This document shows, in pieces, positions 8,892-18,347 of a stretch of DNA of 64,000 nucleotides. The notes under the pieces were generated by a model that ran no database searches, had not been told where the DNA came from, and was given only the letters and a program-made list of their open reading frames with translations. Made by a program: the position numbers and the translations under genes. Origin of the DNA: Porphyromonas gingivicanis JCM 15907. GTDB lineage: Bacteria > Bacteroidota > Bacteroidia > Bacteroidales > Porphyromonadaceae. Each line of letters begins with the position of its first letter. The first letter of the stretch is position 1. The DNA lies in NCBI RefSeq assembly GCF_000614585.1, contig NZ_BAKX01000002.1, positions 1 to 64,000 of the forward strand. Reading direction: 5' to 3'.

Positions 8892-9126
8892 ATGGTGCAA
8901 AAGTAGTATTTCTTTTTGGATAAAAAAAGAGGTGAGCCAATATATTTCTTTTTTTCGAGAGAGGAAATAAACAAAGTTGTAAGTTGTAGAGTGAGCTTTT
9001 TGCTCTTTTCCCCGACTTTTAGATTATTTAGAGGGGAGAGCCAAAAGTGTTATGTGATATTTTTTTGATGTAATGAATCGATAGAGTATAGCTGTTGTTG
9101 AAAAAGTGTTTTTAGGAGGAAGTTTT

Positions 9127-9411
9127 ATGGAAGTAGATAATCGGTTGGATAGTCATTTTTTGGTAGAAGTTTCTAAAAAGGAGGTTTATCCCCTCTTTGA
9201 AGGGGTGCGTACTTCGGGCGAATTTAAGCATCTGTGCATACAGTGTGCGGTGCAGCGTTTAGGTGGGTATGGGCATACTATGGCGTGGCTGGACTACCTG
9301 CAAGTGCAGGGGCGGATAACCAAACAGGAAAAGAGCGATATTCGCAAGTTAATCAACACTGCCTTTTCCGATATTGAAGAGCGTGCCAATCGCCGCTTCG
9401 GCATTGATTGA
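9127..9411 (+). CDS. Small hypothetical protein
   Basis: 94 residues from the ATG at 9127 (MEVDNRLDSHFLVEV), chosen over the upstream frame because AGGAGG lies 9 bases before it, an unusually good ribosome site for this genome. It is soluble, with no signal or membrane segment; its C-terminal half is helical (KSDIRKLINTAFSDIEERANRRF). No family recognised. It stands alone upstream of the LRR genes. Confidence 0.6.
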   Translation: MEVDNRLDSHFLVEVSKKEVYPLFEGVRTSGEFKHLCIQCAVQRLGGYGHTMAWLDYLQVQGRITKQEKSDIRKLINTAFSDIEERANRRFGID

Positions 9412-9526
9412 TCTTTGGGGGTTGAACTATTGCTCCTCCTGTCTATGATAGGTAGGGTGCGCTGTTTGGCTTTCGTATATATTTTTACTACCTTTCGGGA
9501 AAGTTAATTTTTAATATTTCTCGGTT

Positions 9527-11737
9527 ATGAAGAAGAGCATTACAGAAATGAAGAGCTCTTTAGTAGCTCTTTTCGAGGGGTTTTATTTGAAGTTCGTAGG
9601 GCATCGGAGTACGCTCTCTATGGGTTGCTTTCAGCACCGTGATGCGAGGTTTAGATGGTGCTTCGCATCGGTGGGGCTGATGGCTCTGCTACTCCTCTTA
9701 AACGGAGGGGGCGTGCAGCTCCAAGCACAGGAGTGTATCCAGCTCTCGACCCAGAAGAAAGTAGGAGAGACCATTAAGCTGAAGATAAAGGCAAAGGGCA
9801 CTTTTTCTATCGAAGGCGTAAAAGAGCCTGCCCAAGTCTCCAATTCAAAGGTGCAGTACACTTTGAGTTCCTCTACGATAACTATCAAGGGGGCGGTTAC
9901 AGAGCTGGTTTGTTCCAGCAGTCAGCTCGAAAAGTTGGACGTAACCAAGGCATCGAGTTTGACCTACCTCGACTGCTCCATCAATCAACTTAAGGTGTTG
10001 GATCTTTTGAATACTCCGCATCTTACCTACTTAGATGTGGCAGACAATAAAATATCAAGTCTCAAAGTGGAGCATCTTACGGAGTTGAAGACGTTCGATT
10101 GTGGGCATAATGAGCTGACCTCGTTAGCACCGAAAAGTCCACTTTTGGAGGAGTTTTCTTGTCAAGATAACTTCATCGCCTCGCTCGACCTAAGTGCCTG
10201 TCCCAAGGTAAGTATCGTTATCTGCCAAGTGAACAGATTGGATAGGGTGGGGATGAAAAACTTTGTTGCTTCGCTCCCAAATAGACCTGATGAAGATGGG
10301 CTTCTCTACGTGATAGACACGCAAAAAACAGATGAGCAAAACGTTTGTACTCGAACGGATGTCGCTACGCTCTCGGGCAAAGGGTGGACGGTGTATGACT
10401 ATAACGGCACCCACGAGAGGGAGTATCCTGGTTCGGAAGAGGGCGGAGATACCCCCAAGCAAACCCTCTCCTTTACAACGGATAAGCCCGTTGGCTCAAA
10501 AATTAGCTTCGTTTGTAACGGCTCTTCCGACCTTAAAGCAACAGGAGTGGAGGGCGTTTTTACACCTTCGGAAAGCGTTGTCGAGTACACATTGACCCAT
10601 CAAACCGTTACGATAGCAGGCTCTTCGATTACGAAATTCGTCTCTACGTACAGTGAGATAACGATGCTTGATGTTTCAAAAGCTGCCGATCTTGAGTGGC
10701 TTGATGTCTCTAACAACAAGCTCTCGGATTTGGATCTTACTGCCCTCTCGCGCCTTAAAATATTGGGTTGTGGGGTCAATGCTCTTTCTGAACTCGATGT
10801 GAGCGCTTCGGAAGTCTTGGAAGGGCTCAACTGCAACCGCAATCAGTTGACTAAGTTATCGCTATCGAACAATTTGGAGAACCTCAGTTATCTGAACTGT
10901 TCCGGCAATAAAATACTTTTAATCGATGCTCAGCATATGCCTGCCTTACAGACACTGGTTTGCTTTAGCAACAAGCTCACGCATCTATATTTTTCGGAGC
11001 GTAATGCTAAACTTGAGACGCTACAATGCTTCGATAATGAACTCCGTCGCATCGAGACGCAAAAGTTGCCTCGCCTCAGAAAGCTCTACTGTGGTACGAA
11101 CTTTCTCTCTCAGTTGGAACTCTCACACAATCCTCTCCTTGAGGAATTATGGTGTGGAGGCAATGAGCTCACCCTGCTGGACCTCTCGCATAACCCTGCA
11201 ATGTTTGAGTTGCTCTGTGCGTTCAATAGGCTGAGTTCGCTGGTCGTTTCGCCCCAGGCAACGGGAATGATAACGATTGATTGCTATGTAAATCAGATGA
11301 ATGCCGATGCGATGGCAAAGCTCGTAGAGTCGCTCCCACAGGTCCAATCTTCCGATGATTGTCTCTTTAATGTGGTCGATACTCAAGAGAAAGAAGAGCG
11401 GAATAGATGTACCAAAGAGCAGGTCAAAAAGGTACTTGCTAAAGGGTGGAAGGCTATGGACTTCAATGGGGGTAACCTCAAACCCTACGATGGAGAATGG
11501 AGCAGTTGCGAGAGAGGGGCAGAGAGGGCTATTAGAGTCTATCCCTCCAGTTTTGATAGCTATCTGGCAGTGCAGAACAAACCTCTCGAAAGCTCTGTCT
11601 ACCTCTACGATAGAGAGGGGCGACTTATTAAGGAGTGGAGCTCTTGTACGCAGGAGATACTCGACACCCAAGAGCTACCTCAAGGGCAATACATCATCAA
11701 AATAGACAACTATTCACAACTCATCGAGAAGCGATAG
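9527..11737 (+). CDS. Secreted two-module LRR protein with T9SS-type C-terminus
   Basis: 736 residues. The hydrophobic signal segment VGLMALLLLLNGGGVQLQAQ is preceded by an unusually long N-region, so the internal ATG at 9620 (MGCFQHRD) may be the real start. There are two copies of the family module: N-cap (IKLKIKAKGTFSIEGV; and KISFVCNGSSDLKATGV), cysteine-ladder LRRs (LTYLDCSINQLKVLDL), then a linker ending N-VCT-KGW. The C-terminal about 75 residues (IRVYPSSFDSYLAV..., VYLYDREGRLIKEW, LPQGQYIIKI) resemble a T9SS sorting domain, implying export and surface attachment. Followed 187 bases later by a paralogue. Confidence 0.88.
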   Translation: MKKSITEMKSSLVALFEGFYLKFVGHRSTLSMGCFQHRDARFRWCFASVGLMALLLLLNGGGVQLQAQECIQLSTQKKVGETIKLKIKAKGTFSIEGVKEPAQVSNSKVQYTLSSSTITIKGAVTELVCSSSQLEKLDVTKASSLTYLDCSINQLKVLDLLNTPHLTYLDVADNKISSLKVEHLTELKTFDCGHNELTSLAPKSPLLEEFSCQDNFIASLDLSACPKVSIVICQVNRLDRVGMKNFVASLPNRPDEDGLLYVIDTQKTDEQNVCTRTDVATLSGKGWTVYDYNGTHEREYPGSEEGGDTPKQTLSFTTDKPVGSKISFVCNGSSDLKATGVEGVFTPSESVVEYTLTHQTVTIAGSSITKFVSTYSEITMLDVSKAADLEWLDVSNNKLSDLDLTALSRLKILGCGVNALSELDVSASEVLEGLNCNRNQLTKLSLSNNLENLSYLNCSGNKILLIDAQHMPALQTLVCFSNKLTHLYFSERNAKLETLQCFDNELRRIETQKLPRLRKLYCGTNFLSQLELSHNPLLEELWCGGNELTLLDLSHNPAMFELLCAFNRLSSLVVSPQATGMITIDCYVNQMNADAMAKLVESLPQVQSSDDCLFNVVDTQEKEERNRCTKEQVKKVLAKGWKAMDFNGGNLKPYDGEWSSCERGAERAIRVYPSSFDSYLAVQNKPLESSVYLYDREGRLIKEWSSCTQEILDTQELPQGQYIIKIDNYSQLIEKR

Positions 11738-11924
11738 CCTCTGTGGAGCAGGAGAGTAGGGCAAGTCGGGGTATTGGCTTAGGCAGATGACTCTGATGCG
11801 CCCCACCTCTCTCTCTCTGGGGAGGGGTAATTGTTTTTTTTGTAAAATAATGCTAACTTCACATCGTTGGAGAGGCTCTTTCTGTCTCGGTATTACTTTA
11901 GATAAAGGTTAAAATTGATATAAT

Positions 11925-13691
11925 ATGAAGGCAAAAGGTACTATTTTAGGGTTGTTCGTTGCTCTTATGGCAATGTTTACATCCTACACCGCTGGGGCAC
12001 AGCATCAAGTTAAACTGACCACCGCCAAGAAAGTCGATGCCATACTCGATATAAACATCAACGCCAATGGCGCATTTACCGTAGAGGGGGCTACTTTGAG
12101 CGCAGAAAATCAGTACAAACTGACCGATGCCCAAGGCAATATCGTTATCAAGGGCGATGTGCGTAGCTTGGTCTGCTCAAAGTTGGAGCTTACGGCGCTC
12201 GACGTTACGCAAGCTCCCAGCCTTACATCGCTTTACTGCGAGGAAAATGAACTCAAGGCGCTCGATGTGAAGCAAAACGAGAAGTTGAAGATTTTGCATT
12301 GCTTCAAAAACCAAATCCGAAAGTTAAAGGTGGACGAAAACGAGGCGCTCGAAGAGCTTTTCTGCTATGACAATCCGCTCTACACCCTTGACCTTAGTGA
12401 GAACAAAAAGTTAAGATGGGTATCTTGCTCTGCCAGCAAAATAGGACGTCTCAAAGTGGCTCAGGATGGCGCCTTGGAGACTATACTCTGCTCGCAAAAT
12501 GAATTGAAAGGTGCAGGTATGCAACGCCTATTGCGCTCCCTCCCCAACCGTAAAAGCATGGCACTAAAGGGCAAGCTGATGGTGATTAACAACAGCGAAA
12601 CGCCCGATGGGAATATCTTCTCCTCTAATGAGGCTTCGATTGCTGAGGAGAGGGGGTGGTTACCCAGAGAGTGGAATAAAGAGCAGGACAAATGGATCGA
12701 CTATGCGGGCACAGAACCAACAGTGGGCAAGGGTATTATGACGCTAACTACTTCCAAAAAGAAGGGCGAAACCCTCACCATGACGTTAGGTGCGAGTGAT
12801 TGTGTAAATATAGAATTATTCGAGATAGAGGGTGCCGAGGAGGTCAGTGCGCAAGAGGGCATCATAACCTTCCGATTGACCGACGAGCAGGGGCGCATTA
12901 CCATTAAGGGCGACTTGAGCTACTTTGCCTGTGTAAACGATGATATTACCGCTTTGGATGTTAGCAAAAACCCTCAATTAGGTCAACTTGTCTGTTCTGT
13001 AAACGCATTGAAAACTATTGATGTGAGAGCTTTACCCTATTTGGAAACATTGGATTGTTATGGCAATAAGCTCTCCACGTTGGACGTGAGTCATAACGCT
13101 CTTTTGAGTTCTCTGATGTGTGGCAAAAATGAACTCTCGTCGTTAGATGTGCGTGCCAATACGGAGTTAGAGTATCTCTACTGTGATGGCAATCGCCTAT
13201 CGGAGGTAGACCTCTCTGCCAACCCCGAGCTTGAGGTTTTTGATTGCAGTTATAATCAAATTACCGCCTTAGACTTTAGCCACAATCCCGATGTGAGGTC
13301 TGTAGCTTGTGCTCAAAACAATATCAACGAAAGGGCTATGGATGCACTCATCGCCTCTCTCTCCAACCGCAGTGACGAGGAGAAAAAGGGAGACCTCTTG
13401 GTAGTGGACAAGCGAGATAGTAAGGATAAAAACGTTTGCCTCAAAAGACAAGTAGCAACGGCACGCCAAAAAGGATGGATGCCCAAGGAGCTAAAACGAG
13501 TTGGGGATAATTTTCAATGGGTGGACTTCGAAGGCACCGATGTGGCTATCGAAGACGTATTGGCGCAAGAGTCGGCTACTATCGTGGCGATTTATAGTGT
13601 GGATGGACGTCGCCTAAACGAGATGCAAGAGGGGGTAAACATCGTCCGCCTCAGCAACGGCAAGGTGCGCAAGGTAATCTACAGAAAGTAA
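11925..13691 (+). CDS. Secreted two-module LRR protein
   Basis: 588 residues. Clear signal peptide (GLFVALMAMFTSYTAGAQ, cleavage about residue 25). Two modules follow, each N-cap (LDININANGAFTVEGAT; MTLGASDCVNIELFEIEGA), LRRs (LDVSKNPQLGQLVCSVNAL) and a linker with SLPNRKSMALKGKLMV. The C-terminus (VAIYSVDGRRLNEMQEGVNI...KVIYRK) is the short T9SS-type tail common in Bacteroidales. It is the cleanest example of the family in this window, and no frameshift is seen. Likely a surface adhesin-like protein. Confidence 0.9.
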   Translation: MKAKGTILGLFVALMAMFTSYTAGAQHQVKLTTAKKVDAILDININANGAFTVEGATLSAENQYKLTDAQGNIVIKGDVRSLVCSKLELTALDVTQAPSLTSLYCEENELKALDVKQNEKLKILHCFKNQIRKLKVDENEALEELFCYDNPLYTLDLSENKKLRWVSCSASKIGRLKVAQDGALETILCSQNELKGAGMQRLLRSLPNRKSMALKGKLMVINNSETPDGNIFSSNEASIAEERGWLPREWNKEQDKWIDYAGTEPTVGKGIMTLTTSKKKGETLTMTLGASDCVNIELFEIEGAEEVSAQEGIITFRLTDEQGRITIKGDLSYFACVNDDITALDVSKNPQLGQLVCSVNALKTIDVRALPYLETLDCYGNKLSTLDVSHNALLSSLMCGKNELSSLDVRANTELEYLYCDGNRLSEVDLSANPELEVFDCSYNQITALDFSHNPDVRSVACAQNNINERAMDALIASLSNRSDEEKKGDLLVVDKRDSKDKNVCLKRQVATARQKGWMPKELKRVGDNFQWVDFEGTDVAIEDVLAQESATIVAIYSVDGRRLNEMQEGVNIVRLSNGKVRKVIYRK

Positions 13692-13766
13692 TCCGCAAAG
13701 TGTGATGCGTAGCAATAGATAAAACCCGTTGTTCGGCAAGTTATCCTCCTACGCACGATATATTAC

Positions 13767-13800
13767 AAAAGGGAGCTCCTCAATGGAACTCCCTTTTTTT
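13767..13800. terminator. Intrinsic terminator
   Basis: AAAAGGGAGcTCC / GGAaCTCCCTTTT hairpin followed by TTT. It lies between the convergent LRR gene and the minus-strand gene ending at 13918. Confidence 0.75.
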
Positions 13801-13917
13801 GTTGATGGTATGAATTACGCTACGACTAATTTTCGTATAGAATTCGGCTTTGCGGTAGGTTTGGAAGCAAAGACTGCCCCTATCCGAAACGAGCCGTAAG
13901 ACGCTGTACCAATTACT

Positions 13918-15389
13918 TTATAAAGCTACTTTCAAGACCTCTTTTCTGCCATCGAGGGCGATTTGCATTATGTAGAAGCCTTCTGCCAAAGAGTAGGGCA
14001 GTTGCCACTCCGTATCGGCATTCAGAGAAGTATGAGCAAGGAGGCAACCCGAAACATCGAATAGAGATATTTGAGCATCAAAATCGACTTTAATTGTTCG
14101 GTTGGCATTGTCATATCGATAACCTCCCTTTTCTCCTGCCATTCGGGGGTATTTATTCCAGTGATATTGTCTTTGAATACCATGTATGCGATGTTACCTT
14201 TTTGAGAGTCGTTGGGGTCTACTCTGAAAGTTACCATCACTTTACCATCTGCTGATAGGAAGGGGAAGCCCATCACGGGAGTATTTATTTCAGATATATT
14301 GAAGAAACTGGATACATCTACACCTGTTTTTTCTTTGATCCACTCATACAAAGGTTTTCGAGTACCATTTTTGTAGCCTATAAAAGAGTCCCAACCTCCT
14401 GTTGGAGCAATTTCGCTGCAGAGTAACTCATTATCGGACCACGCATTGATGGCGATAGCATCAGTGATTTTGTCGAAAATTAGGGACTTCTTTTCTGATA
14501 AGTTATAGATGTAGGGCGACTCTTTTCCCAAACGTTCCTCGTCCTTTATGTAGGGTTTGCTGCCGGCACAAATGTAGTTGCCATTAAAACTGGGTAGCAT
14601 TCTGCGCCCAGAAGAGGGGAGAAACGTAAATTCAAAATCATTTGGGAGAGGTATTTGTGTGCCGAAGAAGGTGGCATCGTCTAACCCTTGGATATGGTAC
14701 TGGTTATCTGCACCCATCTCCCAAACCATAAATCGGTCTAAGAAGCCTGTCCAGTCTTTTTGAAGTCCAAAGATCTTTTTACCATCTTGTGAGCAGAACA
14801 TAGCATTGGTAAACTGAGGTTCTGTCCCGAGTACATCTTGTGGCAATACTTCCAAAATGGAGAGTTTGTAGCTACCGTCTTCTTGTCGTATCCCCACAAA
14901 AGGTTTGAGTGTAAAACCTCCCTTTTCTTTAGCCACATTTCCGCAGATGTGCTTGCCGTCAGCCGATGCGAAGAGAGGACCTACAAAAGGGTAGTCTGGG
15001 TCGGGACTTGTGAAAGCGGTGAACTTCTGGTCGGCTCCCGTTATGACACCTCCGCTACCTTCACCAACGAAAATAAGCATATCGCCATTGTCGAATACAG
15101 AGACTATACGATGTTGCTTGGCTGGATAATAGCTTTTCTTAGTTGTAAGGTCGTAACGGAAACTATTTTCTGAGTTGAACCCAAAAATGTAGCGACCATT
15201 GGAAGAAATACCGCCTATGATGCAGGCCGTTTCATGCTCTCCGGTTAGCATAATAGGCCCTTCTACGATACCTTGAGCCTTTAGGGAGAGAGAGAAGAAA
15301 TAGGAGATAAACAGCCCGAACGAGAGGGTAAAAGAGAAGCGAGCCAGCTTCTTAGTAATTGTTGTAATTGAGAGAAGATTGTGTTTCAT
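13918..15389 (-). CDS. Secreted beta-propeller-like protein with T9SS C-terminal domain (frameshifted)
   Basis: About 490 residues when joined. Start ATG at 15389 (MKHNLLSITTITKKL), giving a signal peptide ending SLSLKAQG. The body has repeated segments such as GGISSNGRYIFGFN, FASADGKHICGNV, FCSQDGKKIFGLQ and FLSADGKVMVTF. These SxDGKxI blades are typical of WD40/TolB-like propellers. The frame breaks near 14130-14145. The other frame then supplies a T9SS tail (ISLFDVSGCLLAHTSL...LAEGFYIMQIALDGRKEVLKV). The ligand is unknown. It has its own promoter at 15636-15666. Confidence 0.75.
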
Positions 15390-15635
15390 AATGCATTTCT
15401 TTTTTATTTTGATAATGTCGTAAAATTGGTGAATCAATACTTATGAAGTGGGTAAAACTCTTTTCTGTTGTTTTGTTCTGGTTCGCCTATTTTAGGTTCT
15501 TATAGCATCCTCTGTAACATTGCTTAAGCGTTGTTGTAGACAAGCGTGAACAAGGTGGTTTTTAGTCATTGAAGAGCTTGTCTGGATAGCTTGCGTGTTT
15601 ATCTATTTTATGGTAAAAAATGTTCTATCCGGACA

Positions 15636-15666
15636 CAAAAATATGTTTTGTTTATTAGAAAAGCAA
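15636..15666 (-). promoter_or_regulatory. Promoter for the propeller-like gene
   Basis: On the minus strand, TTG at 15666-15664 and TATTTTTG at 15643-15636 are spaced 20 bases apart. The leader to the ATG at 15389 would be about 240 nt. Confidence 0.6.
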
Positions 15667-15989
15667 TAGGGCTTGAAAAAGAAAAATAGGAGTGTAAGAT
15701 GGTAGCGTAGAGCGGCGAGGGCTAAAAAGACATCGCCGATGCAAAGGTGAGTAACTCTGCATCGGCTCTATCGAACTAGTTGAAAAGAATGAAAAAGTAA
15801 GTATGAAGATTAAATGTATTTCTCTTTTAAGTTGGTGCCACTACTTTGGCTGGAAAAGGCAATAGGTAGCAACGGAGCTTTTTGCGTAGAGTGATAAGGA
15901 TTAGGTTTTGGTCTACATCAAAAGCTATTTCTCAGAGAGAGAGGGGCAAAAAAGGAAGTCCCCCGTCTCGTACAGCTTAATGGAAATGG

Positions 15990-16215
15990 TTATCTTCTGA
16001 GGCGCATTGCCTAATGACAGGTGTTTTCATCGCTTTTTAGGCTTGTGCTAAATCCTCAGGGCATTGCCTACGCTTAGGCAATTTCTTCATGGGTTCTCTC
16101 GCTGGGAGAGGTGAGGGAGAAGAGGAGGAGCGAAGGGAATTTGTGCCCTTGCCTCCTATTCTTCTTCGGAAAGGATTGTTTTCGAGAGTCCGAGTAACGG
16201 TCTCTTTTCACATGC
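15990..16215 (-). ncRNA. Candidate structured RNA with paired ATTGCCTA/TAGGCAAT elements
   Basis: Downstream of the minus promoter at 16217 lies the perfect hairpin ATTGCCTAcgctTAGGCAAT (16063-16082). A further ATTGCCTA copy at 16006-16013 could compete for the same partner. The flanks GCGCC and TCAGA/CTGAGG are repeated in both orientations. No ORF runs through it. Boundaries are estimated; this could also be a long 5' leader for the gene starting at 15389. Confidence 0.3.
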
Positions 16216-16216
16216 G

Positions 16217-16248
16217 CAAAGATACGATGAAGCGAGTGAGATTTCCAA
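16217..16248 (-). promoter_or_regulatory. Orphan promoter
   Basis: On the minus strand, TTG (16248-16246) and TATCTTTG (16224-16217) are 21 bases apart, an excellent Bacteroidetes match. The nearest minus-strand gene starts about 830 bases downstream. Confidence 0.55.
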
Positions 16249-17048
16249 TACTCTGTGATACCTACTTGTTAGTAATTTTTGCTCTTTTGTACATAGTTGT
16301 AGGGGTTTGAGAGGCTCTTGCTGTGTAATAGTCTTAAAGCGACCGTTGGGGTGCGGTAGGGCGTGCAGTAAGATTTTGATAGCAATAGCGGGGCAGAAGC
16401 ACTTCAATCCACCCCCACAACGCCCCACACCCCTGCCGTAGAGAGAGCGAGGGCGGAGATAGGCAAAAGTTTATGGAGGGGGAGAGTGCAATCGGGTCGG
16501 AGCATCAAGGGGTTACTCGTAGGGGAGCACCTACTTTTGTGGTCAGAAAAGCAAAAGCAAGGCGGTTGCGCAAGGGAGGTACTCACCTCTTTTGAAGCCT
16601 CCGAGTGGGGCGACTTTCCCCACCAAAGAGAGACCGAAGAGCGGTCGTAGGGAGAGGGCGCACGGCTTTGCGAGAGAGACCTCACAAGGAGGCTCAAAAG
16701 GATCTTTGAGATGTGAACAGAGCTGTCAAAGTACATTCAACTGCCAGATGAAACTACGGGACAAAAAGGGTTTTATTTCGTTGATGTCGGTGCTTAGAGT
16801 GGGTAGTATCCCTCCATACGGACTTTTTCTTCATCGTAAATAACTTTTGATATCCTAATGCTTCAAAATCCCTTTTCGGGGGAGAGGTGCGATACCCTTG
16901 CTCTCCCCCTCTACCTTAATAAATCTTTATCATGATACCGATTTTCGCCTCCTCTTCTTCTTTCGACGGGGAGGAGCGTACCATGAACCATTCAACACCC
17001 CAATCTCGTGGGGTAAAACAAGTAATAACCTTATAATAAATCTATATT

Positions 17049-17534
17049 ATGGCATTGAAATTCAGATTGATAGAACGTAATGTTACGATTGGAAAGCATG
17101 CAGGTCGTAAACTCTTTTTTGCACAACAGGTAGCACAAAACAAGCTGACCTTTGCTAAGTTGTGCGATGTAATTTCCGAAGGCTCGACCGTCTCTTCTGC
17201 CGATGTAAAGGCAGTTATAGACCGTTTGGCTCACGCCTTTAGTCACTACCTTTCGGAGGGCTTTATTGTCGATTGTGGCGAGTTGGGCTCATTCCGCCCC
17301 TCTTTCGGAAGTCAGGGGGTAGAGCGTATTGAGGACTTTAAGGTGCATAAGCATCTGCGCAAGGCTCGTGTACGTTATATGCCCCCTCGTAACTTTAGTG
17401 CATTGCGCTTGGCTTCCTACCAGCGTATTGATGAGTTGGCTAACAAGCCAGAGACTGGTGCTCCTTCTACGCCCGATGAGGGCAAGAAACCGACTCCTCC
17501 CGTAAGTGGAGAAGATACGGGCGAGGGTATTTAA
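17049..17534 (+). CDS. HU-family DNA-binding protein (HU-HIG type)
   Basis: 161 residues. HU-like fold: conserved strand/helix pattern with AHAFSHYLSEGFIVDCGELGSFRPSF (about residues 61-86), where the GELGSF turn is typical of Bacteroidetes HU-related proteins. A proline-, threonine- and glutamate-rich acidic tail follows (about 135-161). It probably binds DNA; the exact role is unknown. It heads the common Bacteroidetes cassette HU-like, small membrane protein, N-acetylmuramoyl amidase, as seen in the next two genes. Confidence 0.85.
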   Translation: MALKFRLIERNVTIGKHAGRKLFFAQQVAQNKLTFAKLCDVISEGSTVSSADVKAVIDRLAHAFSHYLSEGFIVDCGELGSFRPSFGSQGVERIEDFKVHKHLRKARVRYMPPRNFSALRLASYQRIDELANKPETGAPSTPDEGKKPTPPVSGEDTGEGI

Positions 17535-17754
17535 TCGCTCTTTTTACAGTCCTTTAGGCAAGTCTTTTTTCAGTAGCCTATTGTAGGACTTCGGTGGTTG
17601 TCGTGTACTTTGAGATTGCTCTGTTTTTGAGTCTTTGAGGCGTTCTCTTGGGCTTTTTGAAGATGAGGTGTAGCACCAAATACACTTCAATGAGGGTGGT
17701 AAGCAACGAGCTATCCCCCTCTTTTTTATACGAACCTTTTAATCTTTTATCACT

Positions 17755-17931
17755 ATGGACATTGTAAATATTATTGCCGCTTTGGGCGGTTGGGAGTTGG
17801 TACGTTTTGTACTCAATTATCTTTTTTATCGTCGTCGTGAGGGAGAGCCTCCTGCCAAGGGTAAGGCAGACCAGAAAGTCGCCATGCCCGAAAAGGAGGA
17901 GCCCACGCAGAAGAAAGAAGAGGCAGAGTAA
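17755..17931 (+). CDS. Small membrane protein of the HU-amidase cassette (holin-like)
   Basis: 58 residues: MDIVNIIAALGGWELVRFVL, one hydrophobic segment, then a charged lysine/glutamate tail (RRREGEPPAKGKADQK...KKEEAE). Its size, topology and position directly upstream of an amidase are holin-like, but sequence similarity cannot be judged by eye. It starts 220 bases after the HU-like gene and ends 15 bases before the amidase ATG, so the two are probably co-translated. Confidence 0.65.
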   Translation: MDIVNIIAALGGWELVRFVLNYLFYRRREGEPPAKGKADQKVAMPEKEEPTQKKEEAE

Positions 17932-17946
17932 ACGGGGCAGTGCATT

Positions 17947-18344
17947 ATGCGAGCGATTGAGAAGATTATCGTGCATTGCTCTGCCACCCCGCCGGAGCAA
18001 GATATTGGCGTGGAAGAAATCCGCTCTTGGCATCAAGAACGAGGGTGGTGCGATGTGGCTACCATTATGTGGTGCGCCGAGATGGCTCAATAGAGGTAGG
18101 ACGTGCCGAAGAATTGGTCGGAGCGCATTGCCGTGGGTACAATCGTACAAGCATCGGTATCTGTTACGTGGGTGGGGTAAATAGCGAGGGGCAACCCGAA
18201 GACAATCGCACGCCTCCACAACGAGTGGCATTGCGCAAGTTGGTCGAGTCGCTCATGGAGCGTTATCCTCGAGCCACACTCCACGGGCACAGAGACTTTG
18301 CCCCGAAGGCTTGTCCCTCTTTTGATGTGTTGCGCAGTTTGTAG
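17947..18344 (+). CDS. N-acetylmuramoyl-L-alanine amidase, Amidase_2 family (frameshifted)
   Basis: About 132 residues. Zinc ligands and catalytic region: IIVHCSATPP, GYHYVV, then TLHGHRDFAPKACPSFDV. It cleaves the lactyl-L-alanine bond of peptidoglycan. The ATG at 17947 (MRAIEKIIVHCSA) leaves frame near 18053, where WCDVGYHYVV requires GTGGGC but the sequence reads GTGGC, so one G is missing. The downstream frame ends at 18344. It has no signal peptide, so release would need the preceding holin-like protein or cell lysis. Prophage-type lysis module or a domesticated version. Confidence 0.85.
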
Positions 18345-18347
18345 CGA

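Larger units (their letters stand above)
15667..17048. other. Long gene-free stretch
   Basis: About 1.4 kb (1.66 kb from the last gene start) without a convincing gene. Short ORFs at 16089, 16404 (minus), 16592 and 16898 lack signals, domains or ribosome sites. It holds the minus promoter and repeat region at 15990-16248 described separately. The segment 16430-16740 is GC-rich without a repeat I can define. Confidence 0.5.

Noticed and set aside
16404-16843. ORFs on both strands in the gene-free stretch
   Set aside because: Short, no start context, biased composition from local GC richness.
17578-18231. 217-codon minus ORF opposite the amidase cassette
   Set aside because: Antisense to two well-supported genes; Cys/His-rich composition is an artefact of the opposite strand.
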